NCBI GenBank assembly: GCA_914767715.1
Contig: OU612067.1
Location: 15,691,001 to 15,755,000, forward strand
Direction of reading: 5' to 3'
DNA length: 64,000 nt
Source: Membranipora membranacea
Taxonomy: Eukaryota > Bryozoa > Gymnolaemata > Cheilostomatida > Membraniporidae
Below are positions 37,692-50,252 of the stretch, piece after piece (the stretch's first letter is position 1; every line of letters begins with the position of its first letter). The notes beneath the pieces were generated by a model. The model made no database searches. It worked only from the letters and a program-made list of their open reading frames with translations, and was not told the DNA's origin. Both the position numbers and the translations under genes were made by a program.

Positions 37692-40600
37692 GTAAGTGGA
37701 TATGATATGGACAGTCAGGAGGGTCTTTCAATTAAAAACAACTCAGTGAGTGAGTGAGACTTGCTAAGATCTCGCTCATAAATTGCTCACTCATTCATAT
37801 AACTATATACATTCTAAGTGAGCATTATGAGAACGGATTGGACTTATTGAAAGACAAAATGAGCGATAGTTTTGAGTGAAGTGATAGTGATAAGTTGAAC
37901 TAAAGAGCATTACAAAATCCAATTGAAACCCCTCTGGCTGTCCAATTGCTTAGTAGGAGCTTAATAAATATATGCATGTGAGTATGACAGGTCCTTTAAC
38001 AAATACATGTCCTTGATTGCCGAAAGACTAGGTAAACTTTCAAGCTGACTATTTAGGAGTAAACCTGAAAAATGTGTTTTTCCCCAAAAATATGAAGGTA
38101 AGGAAAATACTGTTTATTTCTCGCCGATCAGAAGCCAGAAACCACAAATCCTGCCTTCTGGCAAACAAATCCTAATTTCCATTTCAGTGATACGCTGTGG
38201 GGATATTCCAATGATCAACAACACGTTCCATGAAGACACAGCCCCACCCTTCTTACCTGACACTACAGTACAGTATCAGTGTGTAGATAACTACCAGTTT
38301 AAGGATGAATCTTCTATCACATGTGTGAGTGATGGTACTGATGCATCCTGGGACAGAAATGTCAAATGTATACCAGGTGAGTATATATTAGCTGCTAGCT
38401 CTGCATTGGCTCAACCCTTGAGATTGAACCATTTTTTGACCTTTCAAATCTTTCATGTAATAATGGATCAAGGTTGCAGTTGGTGTTTGAAATTAAAAGT
38501 CATTGTAATTGTCATTCATTTTTATGGGGATGTATCAACTAAAGGTTGATCTGTCGAGCAGGGCGCCCCGTCTTAGGCAGGGAGGTTCATTGTGAAAGCC
38601 TAAACAAGTTATTATATTGCTGTCTACATATTCACTAGCTCGTACTTTAAGGTTAAAAGATCTTTCTCTACGCTGGTGCAGGTCCACTCTCTCTCAAGTC
38701 GAACACTGCTCTACTCTCAATTCATAAAACAAGGCAGACTAAGTGCCTGCACAATCTAGGTTAATTCAAAATCATCACATAATAATGTCTGCTACATGTA
38801 AATCCACACAATTATCAAACACGCAAAATCAACATTCTTACTAATAAGCTCGGGTAACTCAAACAATCTGCAATCATTATATAGGGCATTAAATGAGGTG
38901 TTTATCTCAATTACTGGTCAGCAACAAAAATCATTATTTAACTACATCATCACAATTTTTACCCCAAGGTTCTATCGGTGGAAGAGACTAAAATGCTGGA
39001 TTAAATTAGACGTCTTACTAACTTGACATCATAAAGACTGTAAATGTTATTGCGAAAGACAACTAATTAAATTTGTTTTACTTACTCAAGTGTATTATAT
39101 TCCAGTACCTTGGTGTGTGGATGATCCAGCTACCATTGAGAATTCAGTTGAGGTAGTGGTTGCTCTGAACAGGACCATACAGTACAAATGTAGAGAAGGA
39201 TATGAATCACCGAATGACACTGAGTCTATAAATATTTCCTGTAGTACACAAAATAATGAAACTACTGCCTGGACATGGAATGATACAGACATCCACAATA
39301 CCTTCAGATGTGCACCAGGTGAGGGTTACACGCTATCACTAACTGTTCTGTTGTAATATGAATACGCTAACACACTCTCACGATTTTTGGTAGGAGTTCT
39401 TCGCCTATCTCATTCTCATGAGACCTTACAAAGCCCTTCTTTTGCTACGTTTGGATGTAGGCTTGATCTGCCAGCTTAACAAATACTTTTAGTATTTTAT
39501 TATCGCTTACCAAACTTTTTATTTTGTCATGTTTTTCAATTCTTTCATCAACAATCTACTCTATCCATTAATTTCTTGGCCAGAACTGCGTTGTGCTTTG
39601 CTAATACAAGCCTAAATCTACTATTACAGTACAGTGCAATGTAACAGAGCTCATTGCACAGGCTAATTTCACTATCACAACTACTAGTAGAGCAACAGTA
39701 GACTACATGAAGTCGCTGAATTATGAATGTGATGAGGGTTTCACCAAAGTGACTAGAGATGTAACATGTCTAAGTGATAAGACCTGGTCTCAATATCAAC
39801 TGTGTGAGGAAGGTTAGTTTAATGTCAGCAAAATTGTCATCTAACTACTTGGTTGAAAAATATATAATTAATAATATGTTTAACTTGAAGTTTTGATTTA
39901 GTGCTGTCTAATATATGCTAGCTTGGTGGTATTGGATGCTTCTTCACTAGACCGCCTCTTATATGTACAGCTCATACTAACAGTTGTAGACCACTAACAA
40001 CTCTTACTTGCAATGTCAGGTCATTTTTCTTTTTTGTATTTATATTCAGTGCGATGCGATATTCTAGAACTAATCAATGCAAGCATGGCACCAAGCACTT
40101 CTTTATCTTCTCTTCCTTACGGCACTGTACTAAACATAAGCTGTGATCCTGGCTATCAGCTACTAAATGGTGGCAGGGAAATTAGTATCATTTGTTCTAT
40201 CGCTAGAAGCTGGAATATAACCCTATCTGACCATCCCATCGCAAATGATAGGGTAGTGCAATGCAGCAAAATTCCTGGTTAGTTCAAATATTTTGCTGGA
40301 GCTTTTGTTGATGGTCTCTTTCTCAGTCTTTATGTAATAACTTCATTTCTTTACTGTCATTCAGTGTAAGCCCAATATGTATGCCTCACTGTCTCTGGGT
40401 AAATTTGTAGGATAAGAAAATTACTGCCAACATCTTATCTAAGAATGCTGCACTCAAAAAACTTCTTTCCTTTCTTCTCAAATAAACAATAATACCTTTT
40501 TTACGTACAAGCAAATTCACTTTGTGTAACAATACATCTTTTCCTGACTGCTAGGAAAAAAACATTATACTATCATCATCATTTCTTTTTAAGGTCCCGG

Positions 40601-43600
40601 CATCGTTACAACAGACCCAGAAGTACCAGGACCTGGGGGCCTCACTGAAATGCAGATAGTCCTGATAGCCTCTGTACCAACCGGAGTACTATTTATTACA
40701 GCTGTTGTGATCGTTGCTGTTTGCTGTGTAAGAAAGAACCAAAACCAACCGTAAGTCTCTCTGTATTGTGAATACTGAATTTTTGTTGTTTTCAGACAGC
40801 AGAATTGCTTTGCCTGTGTCAATTAAAGAAGCAGAGATTTGCTTTAAAAATAACTGGTACAGTAACGTTCAGGTTGTTTCATAACCTTTTTGGTTGATCG
40901 TTTTAGACACGCTTCCTTACTCTAGTCCGGCATGGGTTTGTGATTGTACTTCGAAGTCTAATTGTTTTGAGGACACCAGATATTGAGTTGCAACTAGATA
41001 TGCACTCTACTGTGCACATTAACGTACTGAACTAACACCAGGCTAGATGCCTAGTTGTTTAGATATGAGGAGATTTTTTACTGGTTGATAGCACAGTCAT
41101 ATTACTAGTCTCATTGAACAGTATACTATTCTGACCATTTATCACAAATTTTGTTTCCAGGTCAGAATCCAAAGGAAAAAATGACACTGAAGGCTACGGT
41201 GAGTAATTTTTTATATTCGAAAGTCTCAGTCACTGATAACATCCTGCTCACATTTTCCCTCAGGCCTAGACCTAGCATCACTACACTTTCAACTTCCCTG
41301 TTCATATATAGCCTATCACCGATAGCTGAATATGTGAATAGATTTTAACATGTAATGCAGTTTAAGTTAACACACATTCCACTGATATTTCTACACCAAT
41401 AGATAAGTGTGCACCAGCCAGATAATAAAGAGAGCCCAAGTATATTTTTTGTCCAAGTTTAATCAGCCTCAGCGCAAATTGAACGTAAATAGAGTTGCTC
41501 TATTTGGTTTCTTCATACGGAGTTGGTCTGTGCACTGTGATGCGTGTATGTATTTTGGGAGTATGTATTCCGAGCCTGAAAAGGATTGACGTCAGCTTTA
41601 TTCATGACATAGCAGACATTGGGTAGCATGGGAGGCAACTCCCAACACTGAGATAACAATCCATAATTTCATTTTCCCCAGACAATGAAAACCTGTATTT
41701 TGAGCTGGAGAGGCCGGATGTAGTAGCAAGTACTCAAGGTTTGAGCAATGCATTGTGGTAGTGTTAGGTTTGAATGCTTGATCACTTCTCATCTGCATCC
41801 CTATCCCAGCATCAAATTATAATTATCACCAACCAACTGCTTACCGTCTACCTAACCCTACACAAAGCCCATGTCAGATAGCCGGAGTTCTCTGCATATT
41901 CGATCCGAAAGTTGCAAGAGACTTTCACCCTGTGTTCAGAGGGTCCTCAGTTTGTGCTGCTATCTTGCGATAATATGATTGCCTGTTTGTTGTTATGAGT
42001 TAGTTTTCAAGGGTTTCGGTAAAGCATGAAAGTGCTATCAGGAACAAGTGTTATTGGCTGTTTTGACTCGGTATCTAGCCACTTTTCCTGGATAGGTATC
42101 TACTTGTCAAGCCCTCAACGTTATTGGCTATCGGCGACAATTCTAAAAACGGGTGTCCAATCTCTTTAAATATTTAGTAACACTTAATGGCAGTAAACAA
42201 AGGTTCGTCTTCGCCCTGGGATGGTCAGGTCAATCATTGAACTGATTTTGTCAAGCAATGTTTTGTCATAACTAGGAACTTCCTTCTTGAGTTTTAAGTT
42301 GTTCCAAACATCATTTACTGCTGGCCATACCAGCAGAGTAATATTTGACACATGCGCCAAAAGCCAGACTGTGGTTTGATTTATTACCAAATTTAAATCA
42401 GGAGTTATGGTAAGATTTCCGACAGGGCCTGCCGCTATTACTATGTATTTCAATCAGCGCTGGTACACAATCAAATTTAAACTATTAGAAGGTTGTACAA
42501 AGCTGGCATAGTTTACGCTTGCTTCAGATAGCTAGAAGGAACTAGAAAGGCACTATATTATTGTCTGGTATGACTTTCACTGATATTGCAAGCACACAAA
42601 CTGCACTATAGCAAAACAAACACAAAACTCCTGTGTTGTTTTGTAATGAAATGTTTTTAGGCTTACTTCCTCACAGGTTTAATCTTAATCACTAAATAGA
42701 ACCTAAGCTATGCCAGTGCGTTGTATGTTGTGTCGCTAACATAAGTTATGCAGAGTAAATTAAGTAAAGACGGTATTGATTTTGTAATCCCCTCTCAAGT
42801 TTTACTTCCTCATATTAGTCATCACTAGCCTGTCGTGCAGCGTGTCTGCTGTGTGATGCAGACAGATTTTAGCCTTGTCACGCCGCTGGCCGCATTACAA
42901 GGTAGTCAATTATAGATTAAAATAGCAGAGAGATAGCTTATATTCAACCACTGCAAAGGAATATACTCCATTTCGATGGATTCAATCGTTCGCCCCTAAA
43001 AATCTCTTTCCTTTCGATTTCGAGCTACCCTGTGTGGACTTGTGTTGCCTCACTTTTAAGTTGATTCTGCAGCTGATATGAGTTGTGAGCTTTGCATGCT
43101 GATTGCTGGCAGTATGCCGATTGCCCTTTAAAATCTGTGTATGACTTGTTGCTCATGTATCCATTGCACGAGTCCCATAGGTTCCCAATAGCCAATGGAT
43201 ATCACAAGTTATCGAGCTGGCATACATTTCTTTCACAGTGCAGGCTGCTAGTCGCTAGTATTGATCTAGATACCCGCTTTGCCAAAGTTTATTGTAATTC
43301 GGCTTAGTTTTGTGGAAAGAGTATTTATCCTATGTCTGTCATCTTTGTAGTGAATAACCATTCTATTGGAGCGTATGACACAGTCGAGCTGGAAACACCG
43401 CCCGGTCCAGCTGCAAATGGCTTCAAGAAGTCATCTAACAAACCGAGCAAAAAATCGAAAAGTAAAACAAATGGAGCTGCAGGAGCGGAGTCATCAGCCA
43501 ATGGCGCTGGGTAAGTTATCAGATTTGATTGAATATGATCAAAAGAGATATGGTGAAATGCATTCATATCACCTCAACAATAAATTCATTTAATTTTGAA

Positions 43601-44171
43601 TCACCTAAAACTGAATCTGAACAGCAAGTTTGCTAACACCGGCGTGTTTGTGGAAGGGGGGGACAACTCTCTCTATGGTAATTCGTACGCAAGAGTAGAC
43701 ATGCAGTGTCCCTCCTACCAGTAAAGCTTGACAAGACAGGCAAAGCCTAAGGCTAAGGCTTATCTCAGATGGTCGATAATCAACTATCAGTTGTTCGCAA
43801 AACTTTAATAGCCAACATCATGAATGAAACTTCCCAATTTTTGATTTTGTAGACCAAACGACCTATATACTGCAGTCACTCCAAAGATGAAACCAAAGAA
43901 AACAAAGCCTATAGAGCCGCCTGCAGCTGCCGAGCCTATATACCAGCCTGCTCCACCTGTCCCTGTCAAACATCACGGGGAGCAGGAGCCTGATCTAGTA
44001 GAAAACGATTTATACGAGCAAGCACCTGGGAACGCTGTAGGGTATGCTACGGCGGCTGATGATGTTCAATTCGTCGATAGTGATATTTACGACCAAAGCG
44101 GTCCACCGCCATTGCATTCATCTGACAACGTTGCCTTTGTAGACAACGACTTGTATGACTTCAATCATTAG
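36845..44171 (+). CDS. Locus B: CUB-like/sushi type I receptor with tyrosine-rich tail
   Basis: Thirteen exons join in frame to 802 codons: 36845-37220, 37347-37691, 38188-38376, 39106-39318, 39630-39812, 40050-40277, 40594-40750, 41161-41198, 41682-41738, 41810-41872, 43351-43510, 43625-43705 and 43853-44171. Residues 1-26 are a signal peptide. About 27-125 and 126-240 are two diverged CUB-like domains with a shared pattern. Residues 241-511 are four sushi domains, one per exon, each with paired cysteines and a late tryptophan. TM is about 533-557 (IVLIASVPTGVLFITAVVIV), followed by CCVRK. The 245-residue tail has 14 tyrosines, including ENLYFEL, NSYARVD, NDLYTAV, EPIYQP, NDLYEQ, SDIYDQ and VDNDLYDFN. 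These look like SH2/PTB docking sites. All ectodomain exons are phase 1-1. The joins at 41872 (GTCAGA donor) and 43705 (GTGTCC donor) are weak and chosen by frame; the rest are strong. Function as a signalling receptor is inferred. Confidence 0.85.
37738..37935. repeat. AGTGAGCGAT repeat, copy 2
   Basis: It lies in intron 2 of locus B and matches 35125-35335 at AGTGAGTGAG, TCGCTCA, TATATACATTCTAAGT and TGATAGTGATAAGTTG. Its insertion marks about where near-identity between the inverted arms stops. Confidence 0.6.
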
Positions 44172-44397
44172 TAGCTGCTCCATATGGAAAACATACACCA
44201 CTAAGCAAAGTACTGATGCAAGATTTTTACATTCGCAGACACTCAGTTCTATCGAATCAACGTCCTAAAACCAATATCATGACATCAATTAATAGCATAA
44301 CCTCGTCTAGAGAGGTTTAAAACTTGACATACAATTCGGTCAATGACGATGAAGCTCAGCAATACATAACTTCACAGCGTAAACGCTCTGTCCCCTT

Positions 44398-44520
44398 ATC
44401 GGTGTTGCTATGCGCTTGTTTATATGTATTTGTTGTTATGCGCCGCTTGTTATGCACTTGTTATGCGCTTGTTACATATGTATTTGTTGCTATGCGCTTG
44501 CTATGCGCTTGTTGTTATGG
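44398..44520. repeat. Degenerate tandem repeat (TTGTTATGCGC units)
   Basis: Units of the form TTGTTATGCGC and ATATGTATTTGTTGYTATG alternate irregularly just downstream of the locus B stop, probably within its 3' UTR. Confidence 0.7.
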
Positions 44521-46893
44521 TATTAGACAGGCAGGGTTAGCTAGGGGGTACTGATAATGTTGGTTAGTCAGGGTTTACAGGCTCCATTATCTGTGACACA
44601 TCCCCATTGTTACTTTCATTATACTGTGATTAGTAGTGACGCTCCTAACATCACTATCTAATCAGTGAAAGTGCTCATATAACCCAGTCACAAAGTTTAG
44701 AAGTTTGTGAGCATTTTAACTGAATACCCCATGACTCAGCCATTTGAACTAAGTACCGCATTACTCAGACCCATTGCTTATATAAAAGCTTGTTTTTACC
44801 ATTGGTCAGATCTCAAATTCGACACACTCAATGACACATTCCATGTGAAACATAGTTTTTAAAAACAGACTTTTTGCAACATATTATTCTTTATTTTTAG
44901 ATTTCTAAAACCTTAAGTATGTTCACTGAATATAAGAGAATGACTAACTTTGTGTCAAAAGACTCCATGTTAAGGTGTTATTGATCTAGACTGGAGAGGG
45001 GGCATTTCCAAAGTCCCCCCCTACTACTACTTAAAAGTCACTTGTTACTGGCTGCTCTGATATCTAAATATTAACACTAAATGATATGAATAGCGTTGAA
45101 CGTTCAATAGAATAGATCATTGGTTTTGAAACATCATTGTGTTAAAAATTTTTCTCCCTTCTAACTTCATGTTTACATCCACCACTGTTGTTAAGTCTTG
45201 CTTAGTTCAGCATCCGATTGTTCACAACTTCCTCGTATATAGTAACCGATGACCTGGTAATTTTAATATGCCCCTTAGAATCAATGATTTAGGAAGGTTT
45301 GATTTCCCTCTTATTTGATAGCTAGGAACAACTTTAGTTTCCCCTACACAGTAGGATTGCTAGTCAAATTTATCCTGTATAGATTCAAAGACTGTGTCAA
45401 AGTAACTTTTTAAACAGCTTGAAAGACTGTGAGGAGTTAAACTTAAAAGTGGTCAATCTGTAATGACGATCAATCATGAGCACTGCTACTGTCATAAAAT
45501 CAGCAGCCTTTCACAATCGGCTGAACGATCACTCTATTTACTACAAGTTCACCATTAAAATGAGTTGAGTTGTCTCCACCTGAGTAGAGGAAAGATAACT
45601 CCGAGAGAAAAACTCATCACTATAACAAATTTATTATTATTATCCAGAAATAAGCTCATTTTGAGATGTCAAAGATTAACTGTTTCTCGGTGAACAGATT
45701 TATATCCATATTCTTCTACAGCTAATCTGACCATCGAACATCAGATAATCTGAAGCCTGAGGTCAGTGCAATATGCAAAGATTGGTTATGTGCAGTTACA
45801 ATCTTCTGAGCTTCAGTTGCAATTTCAGTAAGTAGAACACCTAGGGGCGGCTCAGTTATGTACAAACTATATGTGTAGGTCCCACTTATGGCTGATAAAT
45901 CAGGAATGTCATTAACCAAAGTTGGCCTTTTCACCTTGTTACACCAATCTGAGTAGTCTACTGTTTAATGGTACGAACTTGTGATCATTGAGATCCAGGC
46001 CAGGTTCGATTACTGGCGCCGGCAGTCATTTCTGATTTGGTACTGGAACACCATTCATACTAGGCAGGTGCTTGCAAAACACCCCTCACGCAATAAAAAG
46101 AACACCCTCTGCCTCTTCGATATAAAGAGTAGCCGGGTTTCTGGCAGGTATGATTATAGGGCGTGTCATGAGGACTATGGGTCACAGTTCCTGCGCTCAA
46201 GATATAATAACAGCTGATTAATCACTGTTGCCAAGCAGTTTCTACAGACCCAGGAATGATGCACAAACTTCATCTCAGGAGATGTATACTCTTAGTCAGT
46301 CGGCCGATGCCTGATGTTTTATTTCACAATTTGGACTGCAGAAATTTGATTATGGTAAAGATTGCGAAGCTATGCAAATAAATATTATAAGGAATCACCT
46401 CTCTTAAAAAAAATTTAGAAGTGAGTAAGTTTTACACTGCAAACCCAGCAGATGGAAAATAACTAAACATATATTAATGGGATACACAGGAATGTGAAAA
46501 GGTTCCAGTTTCAAAGTTTTAAATCAAAAGTAAGTAAAACATTTTTCATAATAAGAAGCATGGCTTCAACCTAGGAGAGAAACTCAACATCGCAGAAACT
46601 GGAATATAACCAAATTTATTCGAGAATGAATAATTTATTGGTTGTTCTGTGCGTGGTCTGCCGTCCAGCTTATAACAAGGCAAATTATCACCTGAACAAT
46701 GTGGATTGTCTGCCAAATGTAAAATGTAAAATAATCCGCACTCATTCGGTGGGAAAACAAACTCACCACAATCCTAAACAGCAACTAAATGTTTGCTAAC
46801 CATAAATATATTCAACAGTTGTACGTATCAATGTTATATTATATTATGATTAGACAGGATTTGCAGGCGATAACTTCAGTGCAACATTCATTA

Positions 46894-46983
46894 CACAGCC
46901 AGCCCTTAGTAGCGCTCGACATAGCGATCATGGCTGGCGGCGGTCACGATCGCCATCCTGAACGCTAGTAAGGGCTGGCTGTG
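46894..46983. mobile_element. 90-bp micro-MITE (CACAGCCAGCCC ends)
   Basis: It starts CACAGCCAGCCCTTA and ends TAAGGGCTGGCTGTG, a perfect 15-base inverted repeat. Its core carries GCGATCATGGCTGGC and GATCGCCATCCTGAACGC, so nearly the whole element folds back. The flanks ATTCATTA and ATCCATTG agree at 6 of 8 positions. It is the same family as 28181-28251. Confidence 0.8.
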
Positions 46984-47411
46984 ATCCATTGTAGATCGGA
47001 GACTGAGTACTGTTATTTGTATCGAGGTCAAAGCAACCGGCGTTGAATCAGGCCCAGAATATGAACCAGGACCATACACCTCTTTTCAGGGCATAAAAGC
47101 AAGGGCAATCAAGATTATTTAATGTGGCCCCACAACTACCAATGCACGAATGCACACATCATATCTTAAGCCTTCAGAAGCGTTGTCAGCAGTAAATTCT
47201 TACATTTTACGGTACCATACAGTGACGAGAAAGTGTTCAGTTGGCCAGAAAGCTGCAGTTGAGCATAATAACAGCTTGTCAAAAGATAATAACATAATAA
47301 AGTTCAGTAATTTATTTTTAGAATTTGTCTTCTTTCTTGTCAGGGTAGGACAAATCCTGATATAAATACAAAATACTAAGAATTGCAATAAAAACAATTA
47401 ATATTTGGTTT

Positions 47412-50252
47412 TTAGTTGGCTGATGATCCATACAGATCATTATCCACCAGTTCCGTCACATTCTTATCGCTATCACTTTGCTCTGATGTCACAACTCCTC
47501 TTTCATACCCACTGTCTTGATCTTGTTCATTCACCCTACAACATATAATAACAAAAACATCAAAATAGTAAACTGTATTTATAGCAAGAGAAATAACATG
47601 CAGCGCAATATTATATCTACAGATTCAAGTCTAAAAGAAACAAACATGTATCAAAAACCTTATGCAGAGCATGTCACATATTACAACATGTGACATGATG
47701 TGGTGAGCGCACCGCAGCACACCGCAGCACACCGTAGCACACCGCAGCACACCGCAGCACACCCCAGCACACCCCAGCACACCGCAGCACACCGCAGCAC
47801 ACCCAAGCACGCCGCAGCACGCCGCAACGCGCCGCAGCGCGCCGCAGCGCAGCACACCGCAGCACACCGCAGCACACCTCAGCACACCGCCGAACACCGC
47901 AGAACACCGCAGCAAACTGGGGGATGGTACAAAGTTTATTATTGTCCCACATCATAAATAGGTATGTCAGAAAACCCACATATCAACTGTGTCGCTGTGC
48001 AACCTGATGACTGGAAATCAAAATATGCAGACTACCAGCAATGAATCTATGCAACACATCGATATAGATAGGAAGTCACTCACATTTGATTTTGGGATGA
48101 ATCTGTGACTTCATAAGCAAGCTGATAATCACTACCGCCACTGTTGTTCTGATAAGAGTACTCCGCTAGATTAGAGTCTTGAGCAGGAGAGGAGTTATTG
48201 TGTTCCCTTGTTTTTCTAATTATAAAGAGACAAAAATAATACCCTCGTTGATAACTTCAATTGGCCTGAGATGTTTACAAATATAATATGTATAATTGTG
48301 TGGATTTTTACAAAAAATTTTTTTCCGAAGCCTAGCAAGGGATGGTCTCAGCTTTGTTTAATCGGGTGGACACCACTCTAGTCTCGACCTGTCTGGCGTA
48401 GACTATCAGACCACACCGCTGCATTTTTTAACCCAATTTTAATTTATCATTTTACAAGAAAATTTCAAGCAGAAACCTAATACAAAAAAAAAAGGGTGTT
48501 GATGAAAACAATCTTTACCTTTTTCTTATGATGATAAAAGAGACGGCTGCAATGATGATCAACACGAGGACAGCTGCACCTGCGATCAGACCGATCATGA
48601 GAGGACTTCCGTTTCCAGCGCCTGTAATCAGTATATTAGCCAATTTAGAGCATTGAGGCTGATTTTATAGAACAGTATAGTGCATAAATGGCAATCAAGA
48701 TTGATGATAAGTCCAAGAACCTCCTGATTTAATCCATGATAAATCTAAGCAAAATCCCCCACCCCTCACCCATTCAATATACTCCGCTTTGGCACCAAAG
48801 ATGTAACAGGGTGATATAATTTACTACCCACAATGCATCTGGATTTCCAAATCAGTTCATGTTAACCTGCTTGTGTGTGTCATGTGTGTATAAGTGGATG
48901 TATGTGTATTTTAAACCATCTATCATTGCAATAACAATAACATTAGGCTTAGCAGGCCTACATTATAAAAAAGAAGGAATAATGGGCTGTTATGTCTCAA
49001 AAAAAAGTGAAAACAGCTCTTCTTTCTCTACAGATTCTAAATGAGATTAGATAGGCATAATCTTTTTCCAATTGAGATAGTCTACCTAGCTGATTTCAGC
49101 TGCTACCGAATTAATATTCATAATCATATTCAACACCTACCTCTCAAACTGGAAGAGTTCCTGTCACCATTTCTTTCTGAAACTGATGTTTGGCTGATTG
49201 TAGCTGTTGTTGTAGTTGTTGTAGTTGTGGTAGTTGTAGTAGTAGTAGTAGTTGTAGAGGTAGTTGTGGATGTAGTCGGGATTGGAATCACTACAAAAGA
49301 GCTCCATTTTTATTGAATTGTATTGCCTTAAGCTCCCACAGCTGGCCTTTAACGGTGTCAGCGCCAGCAGCATAATTGGCATAATTCCATGATATTTTCA
49401 AAGCAAATCCGGGCAAAGCATGCTTCAGAAATCAGAATGTACATTCTAGCAAGATCTCTGGACATAAAGTTTGGCTTAACTGTATCACACATATTCTGTC
49501 ATTGATTATCATTCCATCAATTGACTTACCTTCATAGCTTAGCTTGAATCCATCGTCTCTAGTCCCATGTAAACTGTTGGTAACAAATTTGAACTTTACT
49601 CGATCTTGTTTGATGGTTAATGTGATGTCTTGACGAAGTGGTGGGGGTCTGTCTGGGTCGCTACAAAACTTCACACTAGATACCTGTTTATCAATATTGA
49701 GAATTGATATGACACTCAAGCCTGATATTTGAAGATAGTCTTTTTCACAGCAACAGACACCAGCAATATGGTACATCTCAAAGTCGCTGAAGTTGATGAC
49801 GACTCGCTGGCCCGCTTTCAAACCCAACAAAGTTATTGATGCGTCAATGTTGTTGGGATAGTTTTCATCACCGTAGCTCATATGGCTGATAAGGTTACCT
49901 TGAGGGAAAGCACTACCGTTGATTCCTCCATTTCTGTTGCCACCCAGATATATGTGTGTATCTGTAAGTGCAAGGGAAACAAAATAACAGGCATAAACCA
50001 ACCGATAAGTGCATCTTCGATGTGATAAATCATTAACCGTGTCACGCGGCTACCAATAAAGTAGCCACATGACAAGGCTAATAATCACCTTTCCTGAAAC
50101 TTGACATGAAATATTGAGTAAGCTTGACGCTGCCATATAAAACATCCTTGATGTAGGGTAACTAGTCTAGAAGTCTTACCTGCTGCCTGTGATTGGCTAT
50201 GCAGAGCAGATGCAATGACCAGCTTGAAGACAATGTATGAAAAGCTACTCAT
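47412..50252 (-). CDS. Locus C: single-CUB type I receptor with threonine stalk
   Basis: Six exons on the minus strand join in frame to 328 codons: 50180-50252, 49530-49961, 49168-49290, 48519-48621, 48084-48215 and 47412-47535. The first encodes a signal peptide (MSSFSYIVFKLVIASALHSQ). The second is one CUB domain, with NYPNNIDASITL, VVINFSDFEMYH, CEKDYLQISG and KFVTNSLHGTRDDGF. The third is a mucin-like stalk with a long, almost pure threonine run encoded by ACA/ACT triplets. TM is about 218-239 (GLIAGAAVLVLIIIAAVSFI), followed by IIRKR. The tail of about 85 residues has EYSYQNN (a YxN Grb2-type site), DYQLAYEV, GYER and ends VDNDLYGSSAN; VDNDLY also occurs near the end of the locus B tail. 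Locus D is its closest paralog for the signal peptide, CUB and stalk. Ligand and pathway are unknown. Confidence 0.88.
47706..47918. repeat. 10-bp minisatellite (ACACCGCAGC)
   Basis: About 20 copies of the 10-base unit lie in the last intron of locus C, with the most variation in the middle (GCCGCAGCGC variants). Because ten is not a multiple of three, the array stays open in several frames on both strands, which creates spurious open frames. Confidence 0.95.
49197..49275. repeat. Coding triplet microsatellite of the threonine stalk
   Basis: Plus-strand GTT/GTA/GTG units correspond to AAC-less ACA/ACT/ACC threonine codons in the locus C stalk exon. Unit changes keep the frame, so stalk length could vary between alleles. 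Confidence 0.85.

Larger units (their letters stand above)
44172..47411. other. Interval between locus B and locus C 3' ends
   Basis: Both neighbouring genes end here, converging. A minus-strand open frame at 45722-45934 (70 codons) is not recognised and lacks clear partner exons. The interval holds a repeat near 44398-44520 and a micro-MITE at 46894-46983. I see no other feature. Confidence 0.4.

Noticed and set aside
42184-42453. 89-codon minus-strand open frame in the locus B tail intron
   Set aside because: It is not recognised, lacks clear start and splice context, and such lengths occur by chance here.
45722-45934. 70-codon minus-strand open frame with plausible composition
   Set aside because: It matches no family I know and has no partner exons; kept only as a remark.
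47631-47979. Overlapping open frames on both strands rich in Cys-Gly-Val-Leu or His-Thr-Ala
   Set aside because: They arise from the 10-base minisatellite, which stays open in several frames; they have no family resemblance and lie in an intron of locus C.
49041-49316. Plus-strand frame with a long valine run
   Set aside because: It is the reverse of the threonine stalk exon of locus C, whose splice sites and phases fit on the minus strand.
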